This document shows positions 55,616 to 64,000 of a stretch of DNA of 64,000 bases, piece after piece. A program made the translations under genes and the position numbers. Numbering within the stretch: the stretch's first letter is position 1; each line of letters opens with the position of its first letter. Under the pieces are notes generated by a model. That model did not search any database. It was given only the letters and a program-made list of their open reading frames with translations, and was not told where the DNA came from. The stretch is from Galdieria partita (Eukaryota; Rhodophyta; Bangiophyceae; Galdieriales; Galdieriaceae): the NCBI GenBank assembly GCA_025991245.1, contig BQMJ01000005.1, forward strand, positions 248,001 to 312,000, written 5' to 3'.

Positions 55616-56395
55616 ATGTTTGCTGCCGAAGACTTTGCAGTTTCCCTCAGCAATGGACCTAAGGACAATTCCTTTGCGAGTTCTGAAGAAGGTTCTTTAG
55701 ATAGTGAGCTATCCAAAGATACTTCATGGATTATGTGGTTTTGCTCTCTCAAGGGAAACGAATTTTTCTGTGAAGTTGACGAAGAGTTCATTCATGACGA
55801 CTTTAACTTGACAGGATTAAGTACACAGGTGGCCTTTTATGAGCACGCTGTCGATACTATTTTAGACTTTGATATTCCAGAAGGTGAATTGGACGAAAGA
55901 CAACAAGAACTGGTGGAAGTTGCGGCAGAAACATTGTACGGCCTTATACACGCTCGTTTCATCCTCACGGCTAGAGGCTTGCAGCTTATGCTGGAGAAGT
56001 TCAACCGTGCCGACTTTGGACGCTGCCCCAGAGTACTATGTCATGGCCAACCTGTTGTTCCGGTTGGACTTTCGGATACACCACGTCAGAATACAGTGAA
56101 AGTGTTTTGTCCTCGTTGTTGGGATATTTTCAACCCACGTTCAAGGTCTCACTGTACACTTGATGGTGCCTATTGGGGGACAACCTTTGCTCATCTTTTT
56201 TTCCATACATACCCAGATCGTATTCCGGTTCGAAACAAAGAAACATATATTCCTAGGATCTATGGCTTTCGCCTTCATGAATCAGTAAGTCTGGAAATTT
56301 TGAAACTTCTCTATGCTTATCTTTGGTAGTCCGAAGAAATACGAAGGAATCGTGGAGACTGCGTCGGTATAGGCGACACAAATAATGCCGAGTGA
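55616..56395 (+). CDS. CKB: Casein kinase 2 regulatory subunit beta
   Basis: Exons 55616-56284 and 56330-56395 (intron 45 nt) give 244 aa. Signature WIMWFCSLKGNEFFCEVDEE then FIHDDFNLTGL, acidic loop PEGELDERQQEL, LYGLIHARFILTARG, and the dimer zinc finger formed by CPRVLCHGQ and VFCPRCWD. PKYFP-type TFAHLFFHTYPDRIP is also present. The subunit dimerises and docks two CK2 alpha kinases in nucleus and cytosol. The 45-nt intron falls just before the last 21 residues. Confidence 0.96.
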
Positions 56396-56433
56396 GAGCT
56401 TAACACTTGTGTTATAGACTTTTACTGAATTTG

Positions 56434-57665
56434 CTATCTTATGGAAACTTTTGAAGAACATGCTTTCAGTGAATGACATATAGTATGTTCTTTGTTGCAA
56501 TTAAAATTCGAATCATATTTTCTCTTCAATGCATACCATTTTGAATGAATCATCACAGTGTTGGGATATTTCGACTGAATCTCCTCGATGCGCAAAGGAA
56601 AATTGCAGTAATTGAGAATAGCCGTATCATATGAAAAGTGATGGAGAACGCTCTGAATATACTCCCATTCTTCGAAAGTGTGTGACGAATATAAATACTG
56701 GAAAATAGAGACGTCATATCCCCCATAGAAAGTACCAGAACATCCTTGGACAGTTTTACCATTTCTTTTCCGAACATATCGCTTTTGCACTCTTTGAAGA
56801 TATACGTCAAAGTCACGATCACCAAGTTTATATAAAGCGTTGCCGTTGATATGATAATCTATCCACGCAGTGCCTATGGAATATTGAATGCAAAATGTTC
56901 GGAAATGAGGTTTCATACCTGATGGACAAGCACTTATTTGTTTTAGTTAAAGCCCATGATAACCGATAGTACTTACCTGACACTGCCTTTCACCCAAAAA
57001 TCGTTGTGGTCCCGTGTCATAGCAACTACCTCTTGCAGCCAAGCCAAGTCATGCCGAAATGGAGTTACGTCAGGTTCTATTATTTGAAAATATAGATAAT
57101 TGTTTTCAAGGGTTGGAAATATTTGGTAGAACATGATGCATGTTCCTTCGGGATGTGTGTCACATTCAGATGGGAGCTCAGCTGACATCAAATATATGTC
57201 TTCAAAGCAATGACGCCAAGAGAAGCTATTGAAATCGACTTCTCTAAGAAATTCTAAAAATAACATATTTCCTTTGAATCTCACAGAACCTGAGAAGAAC
57301 AGAATCAGATCAACCTGTTCAATATCTGAGAAGCAAAAGCATGGAGGAAATTGTTCCCAAACACATGACAGTTGAAATTTCAACAGTTCTATTTGACTGT
57401 CAATGAAAGGTATCACAATTGCAAGTTTTTTCTTTTGAACTTGAGTAGTCATATAAAGATGATTAGGAACATAACTTGTATCCAGAAGTGTCAACTTCGC
57501 AGAGGCACGGCCTATAGTATTATTGTGATTTTCTGGGTTGAAATGGAGATGTTGAGTAGTTGTCTGTATCAAAGACTTGGACGGATAGTTCGACCAAAGA
57601 TGAAGATCTCTGAAGACCAACACAAGTTGCGCCAAAATCACAGCAACCCACACCAGTCTTCTCAT
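56434..57665 (-). CDS. Putative Golgi type II membrane glycosyltransferase-like protein, copy 2
   Basis: Exons 56977-57665 and 56434-56932 (intron 44 nt) give 395 aa. First ATG at 57663-57665 starts MRRLVWVAVILAQLVLVF, a signal anchor right at the N-terminus; an upstream GTG-started extension is not needed. Shared with copy 1 (39436-40759): LAIVIPFI, FQIIEPDVTPF, DFWVKGSV, YHINGNALYKLGD and YPNTVMIHSKW. Identity is confined to these blocks, so the duplication is old. Junction chosen (AATAAG acceptor) because it keeps frame and gives GSVSACPSGMKPHF. Likely lumenal glycosyltransferase, family unnamed. Confidence 0.65.
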
Positions 57666-57852
57666 AAATGGAAATGGATGATATACACGGGACAACTCAA
57701 TCTTATTCTGTCCAAAGAGAAACGAATGTTTCACAACTTGATAAAATTAAAATTTTGAGCCTATTTCGTTGATCGTGTTTATTCAACCATAATTGTAAGC
57801 CAGAAGACCTCATGATCATACTACTAGAATAACTATTGACTGACGCATCTAT

Positions 57853-59123
57853 TCATACATTATTGTCACTTCCACTTCTACCGCCAACAGAGCGTGAAGA
57901 TGCATCAATCTCCGCCTTACATAATGGACAAGACTTGTTCAGTATTAACCAACGATCAACACAAGCTGCATGGAAACGGTGTTTCGAAGTACAAGGAAGA
58001 ATTCTCAATAAATTTCCTTCTTCGTATTCACATAGACAAATGGGACAAGTGGAATCTTCCTATCAATACACTTTAGAAATTTTGAACATTATAAAAAATT
58101 TGATGACACACTTCAGACGATTCTCGATGATAACGAACTAGAAGAATTCTCTCTATTTCCTTCTTTGTCGCTCCTCTGCGATGAAAAGTAACAGAACCGT
58201 CTAGATTGAAATCTGGACGGAAAAGATTGGGGGCCAAAACAAAAATGCAACAAGCTAAGATAACCGAAACTCCAAGAAAGATTAGATTAATAATCACAAG
58301 TGCAAGTGAAAGACGATAGAGTGCAGCTGCTGTCTTTTGACAAGTCTGACAGCGGAAAACCCAAACCATGCCTAAATGGATAATTTTGGCAGATTATTGA
58401 AAAACTTATAGCAATACTAACCAACAATGAACCATGCAAGAGAAAGCCATGATATAATTCTAAAACAAATAAGTGATCTTTGCTGGGTAGCTGTCAATTG
58501 CGAATAGTCATCGACCAAGTCTTCGTTTGAAAGTCGCTTAAAAATAGTATATCTACATGAAAGAAAGTTAGCAAAACTTCAACAATTATCTGGCATACTT
58601 ACAAGAGAGAAATGATGCTGTTGAAAAGAATCCAGTATTTCAGAGGTTCATCACAAGGCCTATTCCAGGTAAGACATAAAACCGTCACACTTGCAACAAT
58701 ACAAGCGCCGACATAAATAAAGGAAAAGAAAATAATTGGCCACAAAGTCTGACGACGATAGACAGAGTTATCGTCAAAAAATTGTCCAATCCAATTCAAC
58801 GTTTGCCTGAATATACTTCGGAAGTCGGTCCCACGAAATACATTCTCCTGTTCGCTTTGATACGCTGGCGAAGTTAATTCCGGTGAACCAGGAGTATTCG
58901 ACGTCTCCACATGACTTTGCGAAGAACCTGCTTCAATCGTTGGTGAAGAAGAATTCGACAAAATATCTTGACTGTTTTCAACGTTGTTCGGTAACAAGGT
59001 ACCAGTTGGCCCCAACACGGCTACCGAAGGAGCTCGTATTTCCACTGTAGAAATTTCCGACATGGTATTCAACTCATCAGTTGACGTTTCCCTTTCATCT
59101 TTGCAAGCAGACGACCTAGTCAT
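57853..59123 (-). CDS. Membrane RING-H2 E3 ubiquitin ligase
   Basis: Exons 58603-59123, 58422-58552, 58112-58371 and 57853-58059 (introns 50, 50 and 52 nt) give 372 aa. A Ser/Thr-rich N-terminus (about 110 aa) is followed by four membrane spans ([68 protein letters not shown]). The C-terminal finger is [19 protein letters not shown], then [17 protein letters not shown] and KSCPLCK, a full RING-H2. Topology resembles plant four-span RING proteins. Likely acts at endomembranes; substrate unknown. Confidence 0.88.
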
Positions 59124-59165
59124 CCTTCACTATGACCATTTGTGCTCAATGGAAATTACACATAT

Positions 59166-59785
59166 TTATTGGGCGAAAGTGGGAATTTGAACCTGACCAC
59201 GTTCCAGTAAAGAAACCGCTCTTTCAATTGCTGCTGTTAAACCTTTGGTTCGATTTTCAAGTTTCAAAGCATGATCAACTTTAAACCAACGAACATCGTT
59301 AACATCATCCCCAGGAAACGGTTTTGCTTCGGAAGAAACAAAACCTATTGCGTCAACAATAACAAAGTGATACTCAAGTTTTCCCTCTGTGTTCGTGAAG
59401 AAAGAATCGAAGACGCCAATAACGGGTCCTATCGAGGGTTTTAAACCAGTTTCCTCCTTCACTTCTCTCGAAAAAGCCTCTGCTTTGGAACGTGTCAACA
59501 AAACTTAGCAATATTGAAATTAGACTTACACAGTGTTTCTCCAAACTCCACTTTGCCTCCAGGAAACGACCACTGTCCCTTACCAGGTTCGTTTCCTCGT
59601 TCCACCAGAAGAATTTCCCATTCAGAATGACGAATAGTTGGTATCGGTGGCACTCTAAACAAAGTCAGTAACTTTGAAGCTACAGGATTACTGAACGCAG
59701 TTACCGGAATAGTGCAACTGCTACTCCAACCAATGGAAACTGCTTTTCTGCCAGTCCACTTTTATCAGCTTCCGTCAAATCCTTT
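59166..59785 (-). CDS. Nudix hydrolase
   Basis: The Nudix box GKVEFGETLSEAFSREVKEETG (split here: GKVEFGETL before, SEAFSREVKEETG after) is rebuilt exactly by removing a 47-nt intron (59483-59529); Gx5Ex7REVxEExG holds. Other parts: FPLVGVAVALFR, ILLVERGNEPGKGQWSFPGG, VIVDAIGFVSSEAKPFPGDD. Exons 59705 to about 59785 (start not found; no ATG in frame, a 5' exon is expected), 59530-59654 and 59166-59482. Resembles small NUDT1/ADP-ribose-type sanitising hydrolases; the substrate is not predictable. Right-hand limit approximate. Confidence 0.8.
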
Positions 59786-60081
59786 GTACTTTTTTAAAAC
59801 GTTTAACATCGGTCTATAAACAAAAGATTCGGTTAAATCAAGTACCCGAAGCTAGTAGAGTCGACGTTCGAATTCGACTTCCTTGCCAACCCAGTAACAA
59901 TAAACTGAGCAATATTCCTTGAATTAGTTAGCAAGTGGTGCAATCTCGGTACAACTTATACACACGGTGGACAATGTCTTCTCATACCGAAACAACTACT
60001 GGTCGGGTGTCGGGGTAAGAAAATACTTCTAACGCAATCAACAAACATCTGCCTAGAAAGTGAAGTGCAAAAATTGTTAGA
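59786..60081. other. Spacer with probable missing 5' exon of the Nudix gene
   Basis: Upstream side of the Nudix gene. Several ATGs exist on the minus strand but none splices convincingly to the known exon. Nothing else recognised. Confidence 0.3.
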
Positions 60082-60154
60082 TGCCGTCCCCGTGGATTGA
60101 ACACGGGACCTTAAGATCTTCAGTCTCACGCTCTCCCAACTGAGCTAGGACGGC
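60082..60154 (-). tRNA. tRNA-Phe (GAA), intronless
   Basis: Minus strand: acceptor GCCGTCC pairs with GGACGGC, discriminator A. A box TAGCTCAGTTGG, anticodon loop CTGAAGA with GAA, 5-bp anticodon stem with one G-U pair, T-arm with GGTTCAA-like GTGTTCAATCCAC B box. Length 73 nt, so no intron, in contrast to the tRNA-Glu of this window. Confidence 0.95.
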
Positions 60155-60287
60155 TCTAGATGGAAATGTCTGAGTTCTATTTTACTTTCAACATCAAATC
60201 ATTAAGATTTTACAATGCTTCTTCAAAGTATTGAGACAACGCTGAATGTTTAAATGGCGCTTCCTAATCTGGTTAGTCTCTTACATT

Positions 60288-60720
60288 TTATTCTTCTTCA
60301 TGTTTCAACCAAGCCCACATTCTACGCTGTTGTCGTTTCGGTTGTATCATATTTGATGCTCTTCTTTCGTTCACAGACGCTCTTTGAATGAGTATTAGGG
60401 TTTCAAATATATGCTACATATTATTTATGTTGTATCTTTACAATATTGAATTCTTCAGAGAAAGTAGTGTTTCTACAGAAAAGTTTTCAGGAAAACTTTT
60501 TTATTCTGAAGTTCTCCGTCATAGACTCTATTTAGTTGCCATTGCATGTTGGACAGTTGAGGTGTGGTATTCTGCATCAGTAATTTTAGTTTCTTTGGAG
60601 TACTTGACTCTTTTCTCGAATTGCATTTCCTTTGCAGCTCCTTTTCAACAAGTCCTTGAAAGTCAAAATTCACGAAAGAATCGAATTTCTGTAGCAACAG
60701 AAAAGAGATCCTACAATTGA
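60288..60720 (-). CDS. Probable small unidentified spliced gene
   Basis: Minus strand. A last exon, preceded by acceptor TATGTAG, reads HIFETLILIQRASVNERRAS then NMIQPKRQQRRMWAWLKHEEE and stops at 60288-60290; the basic-aromatic end looks coding. An upstream open block (about 60480-60700) encodes FDSFVNFDFQGLVEKELQRK and QLNRVYDGELQNKK. I could not fix the junction between the two or the start. No family recognised. Confidence 0.35.
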
Positions 60721-60724
60721 GCAA

Positions 60725-61385
60725 AAGCCATCACAGTTGGATCTCATTCATAGTTTTCTATTTCCTGAAATGGAACAAATCTTAATCTTTCGTCAAATGG
60801 AGTTCTCCAGTCCGTTTTTTGTTAGCGAGTTGCTTACAGTTATGAAATGGAACTTTGTTCTCCTTTTAAAGTAATCACAGTCCTAGAAGAATTCAGACAT
60901 CTTTTGAAATGTCCTGGAAGCCAATAGAACGAACAAAGCTGTTGAACTTTATTTTGTCTACAATAGTATAAAACGTCACGCATGCAAATAGATGTAATGT
61001 TTCGATAAGCCATAGAAGCAATTAGACCAAATTTCTTCCATGTTGTCTATAGCTCTGTAGTTGTAGTAACTCAAAACATGTTTCTCCAGAACATCATTAT
61101 GTTCAGCAAAATGAGAGAAGATACATCAAAGAAAGATATTTTACTCTGCAATATAAAGAAAAAGTTGGAAGGCATTCCAAAGGTCCTATTAGCAAGAGTA
61201 TTGGTGAGCACCTACTTAAAAGACACTGAGCCAGAGTAACGATCATAAGCACTTCCAAAACAAGAGCATTTCAACAATAATGTGCACTGCGAAGAAATGC
61301 ATCAAGAAACGTCAATATACGAGTAATTTCAAAAGCACAACCCAACTATAAGAAATGGATACTTTTCTTTATTTTTCTGAGCTTC
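60725..61385. other. Intergenic spacer, 3' side of CysRS
   Basis: About 660 bp, AT-rich, no frame, tRNA or repeat recognised. Probably holds the CysRS 3' UTR and the promoter of the small gene to its left. Confidence 0.4.
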
Positions 61386-63969
61386 TTAGAACTTGTTCAT
61401 CGAATGCAAATACTTTTCATGGAGCTTTCGTTGCTTCTCGTATTCTTTTATCAATTTTTTCCTCTGAGACTTTGGAATTTCGTTGTTTTCGATATCATGC
61501 GTTGGGACACCATCTGCGTCATATTTTGAAAAGTGACCTTGCCAATCACCCTGTTTAAACATTTCACCAGGTGGCACACGTCCACGATTAAGCTCTTCTA
61601 AAAGTCTTTTCTGTGCTTCTTCTTGCCTTTTTTTCTTTTCTTCAAGCTTCGCAGACTCTTGTTGCGCTTTGGCAACCATTTCTCTTTTTAATTCTTCTGG
61701 GTCCTCTATCTTCCATCGTGAACCCTTACCACTATCTTCTATACGAATACCATATTCGATTAATTTTTTATCCCTTATGTCATCCAATTCTTCTACAACA
61801 CATTTTGCTAGATGCACAAATTGTCGTGGAAGCCATTCCATTGTTGCCAATAGCAGTTGTCGTTTCATTTCGCTTTCTTCATCTGTCTCCAGGAATTGCA
61901 AGAAGTGACTCAAAAATGACTTCAAGTCTTCTTGTGATACTTTGATCACTGAAAACTCTTGGAAGAAGTTGAAAGTCCACTTCACGAACTGAAACACGAC
62001 TGTTTTAATGCGGTAAAGGCCACTTACAATTCCTGAAGTCTTGGAAATACACATTTCAGTTGTCAAGAGTGACTCAATGTCTTTCACCAGTAAATTCAAC
62101 AACTCATCCAAACACTTCTCAGTCTCATGACTTTGTTGAGACCTGAAACTTACAAAGAGTTTCTTTGATTCGGCTTGCAAGTCCTCATTATCTTTCAGCA
62201 ACCATATTTTCTCTTTAAAAGATTCGAAACAAGCATCAAGTTCTTCAGAAAAAAAGCGAGCAATACGAAACAGAAAAATAATTATATGTATAAGCACACA
62301 AACAAATATACTTTCTGAATCGTAGTCTGATCGGCTCATTTCTGCATTAAAGCTTTTTTTCTGCCACTGTTTAAGCAGAGGAATCAACAAACCTCTAATT
62401 CTATCCCTTAAATCAACGAAAATATCAATCAATCCATTAATAAATTCCTCATTTGAAGATTTCTGCAAAGGCACTTCATCCCAAAACCCCGATTCCTCAG
62501 AAGATGGTCTACCCAAGCCGAGAATAGTTAATATCTTTGTGACATATCTCACGATGTTTCTCATTAGTGTTATGTCCATGTCATTATTAGTTTCTGTCTG
62601 TATATACAGATTCGTGGTTTTGACTAGAGCCTGAAGTGAGCGTATCACAGCAGGTGTATCGAAATCATCGCAAAAAGCTTCGTGTATCTCTTCCTTTCGT
62701 TTCCTAAACTCCATACACAGTCCGCTTTCTCTAAATTTCCGTCCTCCGAGAAATTTTCCATGCTTCTTGTATTCTCGTTCCAGTGCAAAAAAATTTCTAA
62801 AAAACTCTGCGAAGAACTTCTCCACGTTTACTGCTTCCTGCATTCCCTGTTCCGAATAGTTCATTCTTGCTGCATAGTGATGTTGTAGTATAAAGAGACG
62901 TAACTGTCTCGGTGTATACCGCTCTAAAATCGAACGAATTGTGATAAAATTCTTAAGAGATTTAGACATTTTAAGACCTTCAATATGCAGATGACCCGAG
63001 TGTAAGAAAAACTTCACCCATTCGTTTTTCTCAAAATACGCTTCCTGAGAGCAATTCATTTCAGTATTCATTAAGTAGGGGTGGGATCCACGGCTACTTA
63101 CGCTTTGAGCTATCTCATTTTCATGATGTGGAAATCGCAAGTCTTCTCCACCACAATGCATATCCACATGAGAACCAAATATACAGCTCGCCATGGTAGA
63201 ACATTCAACATGCCACCCTGGACGTCCATAGCCCCAAGGAGAAGACCAACCAGGCTCGTCTTCTTGACTTCTCTTCCATAGTGCGAAATCACCAGCAGAT
63301 TTCTTCTCTAAGCGAGCCTGCTGAGAGGCCCAAGACCCTTCTCCTTCCATCAAACGCTCGATATCACCAACGGAAGTCTGTTCCAGTTGACCATATTTAA
63401 AACCAGCCTGCGTAAAAGTTTGCACGTCAAAATACACGGAACCTCCCGCTTCATATGCATAGCCCCTTTCAACTAACTTTTCAATAAAATTTATAATCTC
63501 TGGAATGTAATCTGTGACACGGGTAATGTACGTGGGAGGAAGGCACTAGAAAATCAATAAATAAGAAAGAAACTACCCATTCAAGTCTTCTTACATTAAG
63601 TTTGTCCAAGTCTTCCCAAAATTCTCGTTCATAGCGACCAGAAAGAGTGCAAAAATCTTCTTGCAGTTCCTTGCTTTTCTTTATTATCTTATCATCGACA
63701 TCAGTAACGTTCATTTGCAATTCCACTTCGAAACCAAAATATCCTTCGAGAATTCTCCGGATAGTGTCAAAAGACAAATAGTTTCTTGCATGACCCACAT
63801 GCGCAGAATCGTATACAGTTGGACCACATATATAACACGTAACTGATTTGGAGTCTTCTTTCCATGGACGAAAAAGTTCCTTTTTCTTCGTCAGACTATT
63901 TCGAATCACAAGCGACGACATACAACTATGCTGAAATTTGATTTTATGATTTCCGATGTTGCGCTGCAT
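61386..63969 (-). CDS. CARS: Cysteinyl-tRNA synthetase, eukaryotic cytosolic type
   Basis: Charges tRNA-Cys. Exons 63595-63969, 63102-63545, 62312-63044, 62028-62242 and 61386-61988 give 789 aa. HIGH motif: [18 protein letters not shown]. Zinc ligands are in the CGPT, ECSTMA and [15 protein letters not shown] blocks; the junction at 63045/63101 gives NEIAQSEAYF. KMSKS motif: [10 protein letters not shown]. The C-terminal tail ([18 protein letters not shown].. [11 protein letters not shown].. [10 protein letters not shown]) is that of eukaryotic cytosolic enzymes. Three introns (57, 69 and 39 nt) are multiples of three without stops. ATG at 63969 is the first in frame; a 5' exon outside the window is possible. 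Confidence 0.93.
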
Positions 63970-64000
63970 GACTCGTTCCAACAAATGTTCTTATCACTTT

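Noticed and set aside
60389-60405. TATTAGGGTTTCAA, a single telobox-like motif
   Set aside because: One isolated copy, in the coding or intron part of a small gene; likely chance.

Overview
The window is nuclear DNA of a gene-dense eukaryote. Most genes are cut by introns of about 40-60 nt with GT..AG ends, spacers are often under 100 bp, and base composition is AT-rich. The gene set looks plant/algal: a uridine kinase-UPRT fusion, an LSD1/LDL-type demethylase, a BTB protein of the plant At2g30600 type, myo-inositol-phosphate synthase and phosphoglycerate dehydrogenase. A tRNA-Glu gene carries an intron in its D-loop. Together these point to a cyanidiophycean red alga, most probably a Galdieria. 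That assignment is inference from gene content and architecture, not from a database match. I rebuilt splice junctions by eye; unless stated otherwise they keep frame across the whole gene.

Layout. 1-7.4 kb: the 5' part of an NSUN2/Trm4 tRNA m5C methyltransferase, a pyrimidine-salvage kinase/UPRT, a hemerythrin-domain protein, a DUF924 protein, a small Siva-like zinc protein and the tRNA methyltransferase Trm11. 7.8-8.7 kb: a decayed (S)-2-hydroxy-acid (glycolate) oxidase gene that still shows two introns. 9.5-11.6 kb: three unidentified genes. 12-24 kb: the TFIIIC B-block subunit, NRDE2, a small mitochondrial-type membrane protein and APC5. 24-35 kb: a CGI-58-like hydrolase, PhzF-like protein, pfkB kinase, LSD1, SCYL1-like pseudokinase and catalase. 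35-46 kb: a DUSP-type ubiquitin protease, NKAP, a putative Golgi glycosyltransferase, tRNA-Glu, a SARNP/Tho1 protein, PGDH and an intronless zinc alcohol/formaldehyde dehydrogenase. 46-53 kb: a telobox-Myb (TRF-like) protein behind telomere-like promoter repeats, MIPS and the BTB protein. 53-64 kb: a small membrane protein, phosphomevalonate kinase, CK2 beta, a second copy of the glycosyltransferase family, a membrane RING-H2 protein, a Nudix hydrolase, tRNA-Phe, a small unidentified gene and cysteinyl-tRNA synthetase.

This is a housekeeping region without operon logic. The themes are RNA processing and modification (Trm4, Trm11, NRDE2, NKAP, SARNP, TFIIIC, CysRS), chromatin and cell-cycle control (LSD1, APC5, CK2 beta, telobox-Myb), and primary metabolism (PGDH, MIPS, PMK, catalase). 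No transposon, retroelement or CRISPR array was recognised. The observations most worth following are the D-loop-interrupted tRNA-Glu, the glycolate-oxidase pseudogene, the telobox-Myb gene with telomeric motifs in its own promoter, the paralogous glycosyltransferase pair, and two candidate introns of only 26-29 nt.
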